A stretch of DNA of 64,000 nt from Paractinoplanes bogorensis (GTDB taxonomy: Bacteria > Actinomycetota > Actinomycetes > Mycobacteriales > Micromonosporaceae), in NCBI RefSeq assembly GCF_018829635.1, contig NZ_JAHKKG010000002.1:620001-684000 (forward strand). The letters are read 5' to 3'. Positions 27,051-35,276 of this stretch are shown here, one piece after another. The notes under the pieces were generated by a model. The model had not been told where the DNA came from, did no database searches, and saw only the letters and a program-made list of their open reading frames with translations. Every line of letters begins with the position of its first letter. Position 1 is the first letter of the stretch. The position numbers and the translations under genes were made by a program.

Positions 27051-27820
27051 ATCGCGCGTCTCAGCGCCGCGGCCACCGCCGCCAGGATGGTCACGCTGAG
27101 AGCGATGCTCGCGCCCGCGGCCACGTTCCATTGGTACGAGATCCACAGGCCGCCGAGCCCGCCGGTGATCCCGATCCCGACAGCTATACCGGTGATCATC
27201 GGAATGCGGTCGGACCAGAGCCGGGCCGCGGCCGCGGGCGCGACGATCAGCGACACCGCCAGGATCGTGCCGACCGCGGGCACGACGGTCACCACGACGG
27301 CCTCGATCGCCAGCATCAGCACGATGTCCCAGCGTCCGGAGAACGACCGGTCGAAGCCGCCGTAGAGGAACGGCCGGGCGCACACCAGCAGCAACGCGGA
27401 CACGACGACCAGCATGACCGCGGTGACGATCAGGTCCTGGGTGTCGACGGTGAGGATCGAGCCGACCAGGAACGAGGACAGGTCGCGGCTGAACCCGTCC
27501 TGGGTGGCGACCAGCCCGGCACCCAGCGCGAACCCGGCTGACAGCACCACCCCGGTCGCCGCGGCCGAGTTCTGACCCGGGCGGCGGCCCAGCGCGGCCA
27601 CCGCGAGCGCCACCACGGCGCCGGCCACCAGGCCGCCGACGAAGATGTTGACGCCGATCAGCGAGGCCGCGACCACCCCGGGAAACGTGGCGTGGGTCAG
27701 GGCCATCGTGAAGAACGACAGCTTCCGTACGACGACCTGCACGCCGATGATCGCGGCCAGCGCGCCGGCCAGCACGATCTCGACGACGGCCCGATGCAGC
27801 GCGTCATCCCACCAGCTCAT
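26990..27820 (-). CDS. Metal ABC transporter permease (ABC-3 family), second permease
   Basis: The 276-aa protein has about eight hydrophobic helices and the ABC-3 signatures (GVQVVVRKLSFFTMALTHATFPG; VPAVGTILAVSLIVAPAAAARL). It is the last gene of the SBP-ATPase-permease-permease operon, starting 17 nt before the end of the first permease gene. Two different permeases are typical of SitABCD/MntABCD-like Mn/Zn importers. The last about 20 residues are encoded opposite the 3' end of the phoX remnant, so the C-terminus may have been changed by that duplication. Confidence 0.9.
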   Translation of the reverse strand: MSWWDDALHRAVVEIVLAGALAAIIGVQVVVRKLSFFTMALTHATFPGVVAASLIGVNIFVGGLVAGAVVALAVAALGRRPGQNSAAATGVVLSAGFALGAGLVATQDGFSRDLSSFLVGSILTVDTQDLIVTAVMLVVVSALLLVCARPFLYGGFDRSFSGRWDIVLMLAIEAVVVTVVPAVGTILAVSLIVAPAAAARLWSDRIPMITGIAVGIGITGGLGGLWISYQWNVAAGASIALSVTILAAVAAALRRAIQVPTGPPSSRQVTTTAGLA

Positions 27821-28673
27821 GCACAGAACTCCTCGTTGTCGTGGCCTTCTGGTGGCGGCGCCGGAACGGCAGGGCGAGCACGTAGGCCAGCACCAGCAGC
27901 AGCACGACGGCCGAGGCCGAGGTCAGCGAGATGCCGTAGTCGACCGAGGCGGTCCAGCTCACCAGCAGGCCCAGATAGCCGGCGCCGAGGATCAGCCCGG
28001 TGCCGATCAGGGCCATCGGCACCAGACGTCCGGTCAGCAGCCGCGCGGTGGCGGCCGGGACGATCAGGAGCGCCACGACCAGGATCGTGCCGACCGCGCG
28101 GACGGCGGCCACCACGACCAGCGCCACGATGATGTTGAGCCACAGGTCGAGCGCCACGATCCGGAAGCCGGCCGCGGACGCACCGGCCGGGTCGAACGTA
28201 CGGAAAAGCAGCGCCCGTGCGGCGACGGCCAGCATCGCGAGGATCACCACGGCCAGCACCGCCGTCTCGACGATCTGCTGGGTGGTCACGGTCAGGATCC
28301 GTCCGAACAGGAACGACGACAGATCCGAGGTGTACGACTTCCGCCGCGACACCAGCACCACGCCGATCGAGAACATCGCGGCCAGCACGACGGCCGTGGA
28401 CGCGTCGTCGGACAGTGCGCCGCCCCGGGTCAGCAGCGTGAGCACGACCGCGGTCAGCACCCCGGCCACCAGCGCGCCGACCACGATCCCCTCCAGGCCA
28501 CCGGCCAGGAAACCGATGACCACACCAGGGAAGACCGTGTGGGTGAGCGCATCGGACACGAACGAGAGCCGGCGCAGGAACACGAACACGCTGACCGGGC
28601 CGCAGATCAGCGCCAGCAGCGCCAGCTCGGTCAGGGCCCGGCCCATGAACGGGACGGTGAACGGCTCGATCAC
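27804..28673 (-). CDS. Metal ABC transporter permease (ABC-3 family), first permease
   Basis: The 289-aa membrane protein has the ABC-3 pattern (FVFLRRLSFVSDALTHTVFPGVVIGFL; VRAVGTILVVALLIVPAATARLL). The GTG at 28673 overlaps the ATPase stop as GTGA, so the start is well fixed. It forms the channel with the next permease, powered by the ATPase at 28670-29389. Confidence 0.92.
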   Translation of the reverse strand: MIEPFTVPFMGRALTELALLALICGPVSVFVFLRRLSFVSDALTHTVFPGVVIGFLAGGLEGIVVGALVAGVLTAVVLTLLTRGGALSDDASTAVVLAAMFSIGVVLVSRRKSYTSDLSSFLFGRILTVTTQQIVETAVLAVVILAMLAVAARALLFRTFDPAGASAAGFRIVALDLWLNIIVALVVVAAVRAVGTILVVALLIVPAATARLLTGRLVPMALIGTGLILGAGYLGLLVSWTASVDYGISLTSASAVVLLLVLAYVLALPFRRRHQKATTTRSSVHELVG

Positions 28674-29389
28674 GGATCCACCAGCACGGTCCGGCCGTCG
28701 GGGAGGTCGATGGCGTGGCCGCCGTACGCGAGTCGCAGGGTCTCGGCCGACAGCACCTCGGACGGCGGGCCGAACGCCCACTGCCGCCCGTTGACCAGGC
28801 ACACCACGTCGGCCAGGTCACGGGCCAGCCCCAGGTCGTGGGTGCTGAGCACCAGCGTGACACCGTCGGCCACCAGCTCGCGCAGCACGCCCACGATGGC
28901 CTGCTGGCTCACCACGTCGACCCCGTTGAACGGTTCGTCGAGCAACAGCAGGCGCGGCTCGGAGGCGAGGGCCCGGGCCAGCAGAACCCGTTGCCGTTGG
29001 CCGCCCGAGAGCAGGCCGAAGCGTACGCGGGAACGCTCTTGTAAATCGACTCTCGCCAGCGCCGTTGCCGCGGCCCGGCGATCGGCCTTGGAGGTGGGCC
29101 GCCACCAGCCGCGCGGCCGGTAGCGGCCCATCAGCACCACCTGGCCGGCCGAGATCGGGAAGTCGGGGTCGAGATCGCCGAGCTGCGGCACGTAGCCTGT
29201 TGGGCCGTCGATCGTGGCTTTTCCGGAAAGCACCTCGGCCTGGCCCAGCATCGACTTGATCAACGTGGACTTGCCGGCGCCGTTCGGGCCGGCCAGGACC
29301 AGGATCTGGCCCGGACCGACCTCGAACGTGACGTCGGTGAGCACCGGAACACCCCGATAGCCGACCGCGGCCTGGTGGTAGCGCAGCAT
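28670..29389 (-). CDS. Metal ABC transporter ATP-binding protein
   Basis: The 239-aa ATPase has Walker A GPNGAGKST, signature LSGGQRQRV, Walker B LLLLDEPFNGVD and the H-loop THDLG. The GYVPQLGDLDPDFPI segment is typical of Mn/Zn ABC-3 ATPases. It lies 2 nt after the binding-protein gene and overlaps the first permease gene. Confidence 0.94.
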   Translation of the reverse strand: MLRYHQAAVGYRGVPVLTDVTFEVGPGQILVLAGPNGAGKSTLIKSMLGQAEVLSGKATIDGPTGYVPQLGDLDPDFPISAGQVVLMGRYRPRGWWRPTSKADRRAAATALARVDLQERSRVRFGLLSGGQRQRVLLARALASEPRLLLLDEPFNGVDVVSQQAIVGVLRELVADGVTLVLSTHDLGLARDLADVVCLVNGRQWAFGPPSEVLSAETLRLAYGGHAIDLPDGRTVLVDP

Positions 29390-29391
29390 GG

Positions 29392-30357
29392 TCAGCCCGC
29401 GAGCGCGTTGACGATGACCTCGGTGTTGTGGGCCTCGGCGCCCAGGTAGGTGCCCTCGGGCGTGCCGGGCGCACCCAGGCTGTCACCGAAGAGCGCGTCC
29501 TCGCCGCCGATCACCTTGACCCCGGCCTGCTGGGCGATGGCCTCGGCCGACTTCGGCGGCAGCGAGCTCTCGGTGAAGATCGCCTTGGTTCCGGTTGCTT
29601 TGATCTTCGCGACCAGGTCGCTGAGCTGCTTGGCGCTGAGCTCGGCCGAGGTGTCCAGGCTGGGGATCACCGAGCCGACGAACTCCAGCTGGTAACGGTC
29701 GACGTAGTAGCCGAACGCGTCGTGGTTGGTGACCAGCTTGCGGTCGCCCGCGGGCAGCTTGGCGAAGGCGGCCTCGTTGTCCGAGTCCAGCTTGTCGATC
29801 TTCGCGGTGTAGTCGGCGGCGTTCTTGGTGAACGTCGCGGCCTTCCCGCTGTCGGCCGACGCGAGCGCCTTCTCGATGTTGGCCACCATGATCTTGGCGT
29901 TGCGGGGGTCGTGCCAGATGTGCGGGTCGTGCTCGTCGGCTTCTTCGCCGGCGTGCGCTTCCTCTTCGGCGCCGTGCTCGTGGCCGCCCTCGTGCAGGGT
30001 GACGCCCTGGCTCGAGTCGACGACGGCACCGTTGAAGCCGGCCGACTCGATCGTCTGGTCGAGCCACGACTCGAGGCCGACGCCGTTCTTGACGACGACC
30101 TTGGCCTCGCCGATCGCCTTGATGTCGGCAGGCGTCGGCTCGTAGTCGTGCGGGTCGACGTTGGGCTTGATGATCTGTGTGACCGCGACGTCGTTCCCGC
30201 CGACGTTGCGCACGAAGTCCGCCACCTCGGGCGTGGTCGCCACGACGGCCAATTTCGTCGCGGCATCGTTACTGCCCGCGGCGTCGGCCCCGCCACCACC
30301 GCAGGCCGCCACGCTCGCCAGCAGCACCGCCGCGCCTGCCATTCCCAGCCATTTCAC
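29392..30357 (-). CDS. Metal ABC transporter substrate-binding lipoprotein, probably zinc
   Basis: The 321-aa lipoprotein (lipobox SVAAC) belongs to the ZnuA/MntA cluster (VVATTPEVADFVRNVGG, NVDPHDYEPTPAD, FTESSLPPKSAEAIA). Metal ligands are seen in DPHDY, HDPHIWHDPRN and NHDAFGYYV. A His/Glu-rich loop of about 30 residues before DPHIWHD is typical of zinc binders. The GTG at 30357 follows GGAGTGG. A Zur-like palindrome ends 27 nt upstream. It heads the four-gene transporter operon. Confidence 0.92.
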   Translation of the reverse strand: MKWLGMAGAAVLLASVAACGGGGADAAGSNDAATKLAVVATTPEVADFVRNVGGNDVAVTQIIKPNVDPHDYEPTPADIKAIGEAKVVVKNGVGLESWLDQTIESAGFNGAVVDSSQGVTLHEGGHEHGAEEEAHAGEEADEHDPHIWHDPRNAKIMVANIEKALASADSGKAATFTKNAADYTAKIDKLDSDNEAAFAKLPAGDRKLVTNHDAFGYYVDRYQLEFVGSVIPSLDTSAELSAKQLSDLVAKIKATGTKAIFTESSLPPKSAEAIAQQAGVKVIGGEDALFGDSLGAPGTPEGTYLGAEAHNTEVIVNALAG

Positions 30358-30383
30358 GTCTACCACTCCGTTCCTCACGAAGC

Positions 30384-30401
30384 GAAACGGTATTCGTTTT
30401 C
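30384..30401 (-). promoter_or_regulatory. Zur-like operator of the metal transporter operon
   Basis: GAAACGGTATTCGTTTTC (plus strand) is an imperfect palindrome of the Fur/Zur type. It matches the box at 31178-31195 at 14 of 18 positions and lies at the same distance from its gene. Confidence 0.5.
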
Positions 30402-30445
30402 AACAAGAATTGTCTAATTGCAAGAGCCGAATATCCGCACGTCAG

Positions 30446-31153
30446 CTAGCGGAGGGCGGCCAGAGCGGCGTGGCGGCCGTCGCGCCAGATGAGGCCGGCC
30501 TCGCGGAAACCGGCCGACCGGGCGGCGGCGATGTGCCAGGCGACCGAGCCGGCGAAGTTGGCCGCCGGGCGGCTGCCGAAGACCTCCTCGCGATCGTCCA
30601 TGAGCTGCGTGAACTCGTCGGCGGCGGCCATCTCGCCCCACCATTGGGCCCACGCCAGTTCGGCCGCGGCCTCGCCGGGGGCCGGATTGAGAGCGCTCAT
30701 CACTGAAGGCAGGCCCTCGTCGGGCATCAGGTCGGCCACGACCAGCAGGCCGCCGGGCGCGAGGGCCTGGTGGCAGCGGCGATACAGCGTCCGGATGCGT
30801 TCCGGGCGCAGGTAGTGCACCGTCATCACGGCGGTGACGAGATCGGCTTCGGGCAGCGGATCGAACGAACCGAGGTCGGCCTCCAGCACGGACACCTCGG
30901 TCGGCACGGCGGAACGGGCCAGCGCCAGCAGCACCGGGTCCAGGTCGATCATGGTGACCGTGGCGGTGGGCCAGCGTTCCGCCATGCGTTCGGCCATCAC
31001 GCCGGGGCCGCCGCCGAGGTCGAGAATTCGCCGGGGCTCGCCCGCCGCGTGGGCGATCGCGGCCTCGAGCAGGGATAGGCCGGGTACGAAACCGGTCATC
31101 ACCTCGTCCCACGAGGCGCGCCAGCGGGCCGAGTCGAGTGCGATCGACGACAT
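30446..31153 (-). CDS. Class I SAM-dependent methyltransferase
   Basis: The 235-aa protein has motif I (RILDLGGGPGVMAERMAE), an acidic motif II end (VTMIDLDP) and a post-motif region (LVTAVMTVHYLRPER; LAPGGLLVVADLMPDEG). The fold is a small-molecule methyltransferase; the substrate is not recognisable. I prefer the ATG at 31153 (AGGATGG upstream); ATG 31162 is also possible. It has its own Zur-like box and lies between the PLP cassette and the metal transporter, so it could modify the cassette product. Confidence 0.85.
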   Translation of the reverse strand: MSSIALDSARWRASWDEVMTGFVPGLSLLEAAIAHAAGEPRRILDLGGGPGVMAERMAERWPTATVTMIDLDPVLLALARSAVPTEVSVLEADLGSFDPLPEADLVTAVMTVHYLRPERIRTLYRRCHQALAPGGLLVVADLMPDEGLPSVMSALNPAPGEAAAELAWAQWWGEMAAADEFTQLMDDREEVFGSRPAANFAGSVAWHIAAARSAGFREAGLIWRDGRHAALAALR

Positions 31154-31177
31154 GCGGGCCATCCTGTCACAACGAAC

Positions 31178-31195
31178 GGAAACGACAACCATTTC
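31178..31195 (-). promoter_or_regulatory. Zur-like operator of the methyltransferase gene
   Basis: On the minus strand the sequence reads GAAATGGTTGTCGTTTCC, 25 nt before the ATG. It matches the transporter box at 14 of 18 positions. It lies in the 68-nt gap after the aminotransferase gene, so the methyltransferase can be transcribed apart from the cassette. Confidence 0.45.
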
Positions 31196-31221
31196 TAACA
31201 GGATGAGGACCCACGAAGGGG

Positions 31222-32379
31222 TCAGTCCAGCGAGGTCAGCACGGCCAGCAGACGATCCACCTCCTGCGGCGTGTTGTAGACGTGCAGGCTCACCCGTACG
31301 GAGGAAGTCTCCTCGCCGCCCGACCCCTGGCAGTGGCCGTCGGCCCGGACCAGCAACCCGTCCGAGGCGAGGATGAAACCGAGGTCGTTGGAGCCGATCT
31401 CACGATGCCGGAACGTCACGATCCCGTGCCGTCGCTGCACCGTCGAACCGGCCTCCAGGCTGCTCTGACAGCCGAGCACCTCGTAGCTGCGCAGTCCGGC
31501 CAGCCCGGACGTGAGGCGGGCACCGAGCGAGACCACGTACGCGGAAATCCTCTCCAGACCGACCGACGACAGCCAGTCCATCGCCGCGTGCAGGCTGACG
31601 ATCCCGGCCGTGTTGGGCGAGCCGCTCCACCCGCCCGGCGTGAAGACCGGCCCGCGCCGATTGGCCGCCCAGACCGCGCCGATGCCCGGCAACGCCATCG
31701 CCTTGTGGCCCGAGAAGACCACGAAGTCGACGTCGAGGCCGGTCACCGAGATCGGCATGTGGCCGAAGCTCTGGGCCGCGTCGAGGCAGATCGGGATGTC
31801 CGGGCCGGCCGCCGCGCGCAGCCGCGCCACGTTCATGTCGTTGCCGTAGACGTGGTGCACGTGGGTGGCGGCGATCAGCCTGGTACGCGGCCCGATCGGT
31901 AACCGCGCCACGTCGTAGTCGTGTGCCGAGTCGTACGGCATCGGCCGCACCACGACGCGAATGCCCTGCCGCCGCAGTTGTTCCACCGCCTCCAGCCACG
32001 GCACGACGTTCGCGTTGTGGTCGGCGAAGGGCACGACGATCTCGTCGCCGTCCGACAGCATGGGCACCAGCCAGTCGAGGGCGATGGCGCGCAGGCCCTC
32101 GGTGGTACCGCTGACGAAGTACACGTCCGATTTGTCCGGTGCGCCGAGAAAGCTCTTCACTGCGGCCCGGGCCGAAGCAATCCGGGCCGTAGTCCGGTTC
32201 GCCCACGGATAGGTGCCCCGCGCGGCGTTGGCGTTCTCGCTGGTCAGATAGGCCATCACGGCGTCCAGCACGGCCTGCGGCTTCTGCGCGGTGGCGGCGC
32301 TGTCCAGATAGGCGACGCCCGGGTTGGCCATCAGCATCGGGAACTGGGAGCGCCAGCTCGTCTCCACGGTCAGCGTCAT
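31222..32379 (-). CDS. Class V aminotransferase / cysteine desulfurase-like protein
   Basis: The 385-aa PLP enzyme has an N-terminus like SufS/CsdA (YLDSAATAQKPQAVLDAV), a Schiff-base Lys in FSGHKAMALPGIG, a cofactor His in THVHHVYG and an Asp in CLDAAQSFGHM. A Cys is kept in RADGHCQG, where SufS-type desulfurases carry the persulfide Cys. It may therefore remove sulfur from cysteine or a related substrate. The ATG overlaps the stop of the cysteine synthase-rhodanese gene (TGATG), so it is the third gene of a tightly coupled cassette. Confidence 0.85.
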   Translation of the reverse strand: MTLTVETSWRSQFPMLMANPGVAYLDSAATAQKPQAVLDAVMAYLTSENANAARGTYPWANRTTARIASARAAVKSFLGAPDKSDVYFVSGTTEGLRAIALDWLVPMLSDGDEIVVPFADHNANVVPWLEAVEQLRRQGIRVVVRPMPYDSAHDYDVARLPIGPRTRLIAATHVHHVYGNDMNVARLRAAAGPDIPICLDAAQSFGHMPISVTGLDVDFVVFSGHKAMALPGIGAVWAANRRGPVFTPGGWSGSPNTAGIVSLHAAMDWLSSVGLERISAYVVSLGARLTSGLAGLRSYEVLGCQSSLEAGSTVQRRHGIVTFRHREIGSNDLGFILASDGLLVRADGHCQGSGGEETSSVRVSLHVYNTPQEVDRLLAVLTSLD

Positions 32380-33686
32380 CAGTCACGCACCAGCCGGCCG
32401 CCCGCGTCCCGCCACGCGATGATCCCGCCGGCGAGCGACTTCACGGCGGGGTGGCCCATCCGGGTGAGCAGCGCCGCATAGCGGGCCGACTTCTCGCCGA
32501 CCGGGCACACCAGCAGCACCGGCTGGCGGCGGCCGAACGGCAGTCCACCATGGAGCATCTCGGCGAACAGCTCGTCGACGATGTTGATCGAGCCGTCGAG
32601 GTGCAGCGCCTGAAACGCGTGCGGGTTGCGCAGGTCGACGATCAGGCCGGGCCAGCGCGACGCCTCCTCGACGTCGATCGCCGGCGCCGTGTCCACCTCG
32701 TCGGCCGTCAGCGACCGTACATCGAAGCGCCGGGGTGGCCGCCCGAACAGCGCGGGTCGCCGCTCGCGGAGATAGCTGAGGTAGCTCTCGACGCGGTCGC
32801 ACACGATGAAGACGGCGGTCTTACGGGTGGTCAGGGTGGCGTCGAGCGCGCGGAGATGGCGTACGGCACCCTGGAATGCTCCTCCCCCGGTCGGACCGGC
32901 CGGCGTGCCGCACCGCCGCACCAGGGTCAGCAGCCCGTCGATCGCGTCGTCCGAGCTGATCGTCTCGATCGTGTCGTAGACGTCGGGGTCGAACAGGCCG
33001 ACCTCGTGCACCTCGTCGATCGTGCGGATACCCGGGATGAAGTCGCTCTTGGCGGCGACCAGACCGATCACCCGTACGTCGGCATCGTGCTGGCGCAACG
33101 CGCGGGCGACCCCGGTCGACGAGCCGGCCGTGCCCACGCAGGCGATGAAGTAGTCGGGAGCGCGGCCGTCCAGGTCCTTGACGATCTCGGGCCCGGTGCC
33201 GTGCAGATGGGCCTCGACGTTGCGCTCGTTGAAGTACTGGTCGGTGTGCACATAGCCGCTGCCGTGCGCGCTGAGCGTGCGGTGCATGCGCGAGAGCGGG
33301 TCTTCGGTGTCGGTCGGGTCGAGGCATTCGGCCTGACCGGGCAGCTCGTCGATCTCCGCCCCGAGCAGCAGCAGGAGATCTTTGACCTCGGGCACCTTCA
33401 TCCGGTTGGTCACGCTCTTGAACGGCAGGCCGTACATCCCGGCGATCATCGCGAGGGCCTTGGCCGTGTTGCCGCTGGAGAGCTCGACCACGGTGTCACC
33501 GCGTTCGCGGGCGCCGGTCAGCAGCGGGCGGATCATCTGCAGGGCCGCGCGGTCCTTGAGCGAGCCGAACGGGTTGAGCAGCTCCATCTTGGCGTACAGG
33601 TCGATGTTGACCAGGCCGTGCACGTCCGCGTCGATGCGGACCAGCGGGGTGTTGCCGATCGCCTCGGTCATGTCGTCGAATCTCAT
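32379..33686 (-). CDS. Cysteine synthase-like PLP enzyme fused to a rhodanese domain
   Basis: The 435-aa protein has a fold-type II PLP domain (IGNTPLVRI, NPFGSLKDRAA with Lys44 as Schiff base, LSSGNTAKALA, GTAGSSTG). A C-terminal rhodanese domain (about 330-435) carries Cys394 in the active loop CPVGEKS. The first half resembles CysK/SbnA, which add a nucleophile to an activated serine. The rhodanese half would carry or transfer a persulfide sulfur. The ATG at 33686 follows GGAGGTG and overlaps the upstream decarboxylase-like gene as ATGA. A fusion of sulfur carrier and synthase suggests the product contains sulfur or uses an unusual sulfur donor. Confidence 0.88.
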   Translation of the reverse strand: MRFDDMTEAIGNTPLVRIDADVHGLVNIDLYAKMELLNPFGSLKDRAALQMIRPLLTGARERGDTVVELSSGNTAKALAMIAGMYGLPFKSVTNRMKVPEVKDLLLLLGAEIDELPGQAECLDPTDTEDPLSRMHRTLSAHGSGYVHTDQYFNERNVEAHLHGTGPEIVKDLDGRAPDYFIACVGTAGSSTGVARALRQHDADVRVIGLVAAKSDFIPGIRTIDEVHEVGLFDPDVYDTIETISSDDAIDGLLTLVRRCGTPAGPTGGGAFQGAVRHLRALDATLTTRKTAVFIVCDRVESYLSYLRERRPALFGRPPRRFDVRSLTADEVDTAPAIDVEEASRWPGLIVDLRNPHAFQALHLDGSINIVDELFAEMLHGGLPFGRRQPVLLVCPVGEKSARYAALLTRMGHPAVKSLAGGIIAWRDAGGRLVRD

Positions 33687-35074
33687 GAAGCACCTCCGTG
33701 GACGGGCCAGTACTGGTCGTCGAGGCACCAGGTCCACCGGTTCGCACGCCGGGAGACCGCGACCGTACGGGCGATCGACTGGTGCAGGGCCCGGGTGGCG
33801 CTGAAGTCCATGAAGTAGCCGGCCGTGTTGACGAAGGCGAGCAGGTCACCGGGCCGGGGCCGGGCGGGTAGCGTCACCTTGCGGCGGGTGATCAGATCGG
33901 ACTCCAGGCAGAGGTTGCCGAGCAGGAAGACCTCGGTCGGGTCCTCCCGGCGATCCCCGACCAGCACCGGATCCATCAGCACGCCGTGTTCCTCGAGGCT
34001 CACGTCGCCGGCGTTGATGTCGAGCCGCACGATCTCACCGTCGGCCGACACCACCCGGGCCAGCACCAGGCCGGCCTGATCGAGCAGCGCCCGCCCCGGC
34101 TCGATGTCGAGGTCGATCATGCTGTCGAGCAGCAGCTCGCCGAGCGGCCGGCGCTGTTCGGGCGCGGGCGTGGCCAGCAGCTGGTCGAGATATCCGGGAC
34201 CGGAGACCGGCCGATAGGCGGGGTAGAGCCCGAGCGCCCCGCGCAGGGTTCCCGCCTCGTTGCGCAGCCCGTAGCCGTGGTCGTTCCACGTCATCGGGGC
34301 CCGCCGGCCGAGCACGGCCTGACCGAGCTCGGTGGTGTAGCGCTCCCATTCGGCACCGTCGGCCAGATAGTTGACGCCGAACCCGCCGCCGATGTCGATC
34401 GACCACACCGGCAGTCCGCGGCGACGGCATTCGTCGATCGCGGCCAGGCAGCCCTCGAGCGCGACCGCCTTCTCGGGCGGGCCGATCGTGTCCAGGTGGT
34501 AGGCGATGCCGGCGATTTCCTCGCACCGGTCGAGGGCCTCGTCCAAGCGGTCGAACGGAATCCCGAAGCGACTGCGGCGACTGATCGTCTGGACGCCGGT
34601 GGAGGTGAATCCGGAGAGGCGCAGCAGGACCCTGGCCCCACTCTTTTGCAGAAGAAGCAACTCGTCCAGCGAATCGACGCTGATCAGGACGCCGGTGCGC
34701 ACGGCCAGCCCGAGGAAGTCGCGGTTCTTGGGCCCGGTGGCGACGATGCGATCCGGGGTGAAGCCGGCACCGAGGGCGTGCTGCAGTTCCCCGAGCGAGG
34801 CGACGTCGACGCCGGCCTCGGTCGTGGCCAGTTCGCGCAACAACGCGGAAGAACGGTTCGCCTTGTGCGCGAAATAGACGTGACCGCGCAGGTGATGACG
34901 GCGATAGACGGCCCGGAACGCTTCCACATTGGCCGCTAGAGCACCGGGCAGGACGATGTTCAGGGGCGAGCCGAGTCCGTCGGCCAACTGGTGCAGGAGC
35001 TCGGTCTCGTCGAGAACGGATTGGAGGGACGGTTCGATTCTGGGGGTCAGCGTAAGGGGACGTGAATCGGTCAC
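33683..35074 (-). CDS. Fold-type III PLP decarboxylase-like protein (Y4yA-like)
   Basis: The 463-aa protein belongs to the ornithine/diaminopimelate/arginine decarboxylase group. Lys71 in YFAHKANRS is the Schiff-base Lys, SIDIGGGFGVNY binds the cofactor phosphate, DIEPGRALLDQAG follows, and LLGNLCLESDLI holds the Cys from the opposite subunit. It resembles the Y4yA-type and SbnH-type decarboxylases, which act in siderophore-like pathways; that link is from memory. It is the first gene of the cassette. The 202 nt upstream (35075-35276) hold no Zur-like box that I can see. Confidence 0.85.
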   Translation of the reverse strand: MTDSRPLTLTPRIEPSLQSVLDETELLHQLADGLGSPLNIVLPGALAANVEAFRAVYRRHHLRGHVYFAHKANRSSALLRELATTEAGVDVASLGELQHALGAGFTPDRIVATGPKNRDFLGLAVRTGVLISVDSLDELLLLQKSGARVLLRLSGFTSTGVQTISRRSRFGIPFDRLDEALDRCEEIAGIAYHLDTIGPPEKAVALEGCLAAIDECRRRGLPVWSIDIGGGFGVNYLADGAEWERYTTELGQAVLGRRAPMTWNDHGYGLRNEAGTLRGALGLYPAYRPVSGPGYLDQLLATPAPEQRRPLGELLLDSMIDLDIEPGRALLDQAGLVLARVVSADGEIVRLDINAGDVSLEEHGVLMDPVLVGDRREDPTEVFLLGNLCLESDLITRRKVTLPARPRPGDLLAFVNTAGYFMDFSATRALHQSIARTVAVSRRANRWTWCLDDQYWPVHGGAS

Positions 35075-35276
35075 AGGACGACTCCCCGGATGGCCGTTTT
35101 ACCAGGTCAATGGGGGCTGCTTTCCTTAACGTAACCGATGTCCGGACACGCGCCAAGAGTTTTCCCGGAGTCCTATTTGTCAATACTCTTGTCGTTGATT
35201 CGGCAACCGTCTAACTGTCGTCAACTACGAATATGTGCATTCATTCATGCTTTCCGAGTCGGACTAACCTGCCTCC

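Noticed and set aside
35075..35276. Zur-like box in front of the PLP cassette
   Set aside because: No palindrome like the two at 30384 and 31178 is visible; only AT-richer promoter-like sequence is present.
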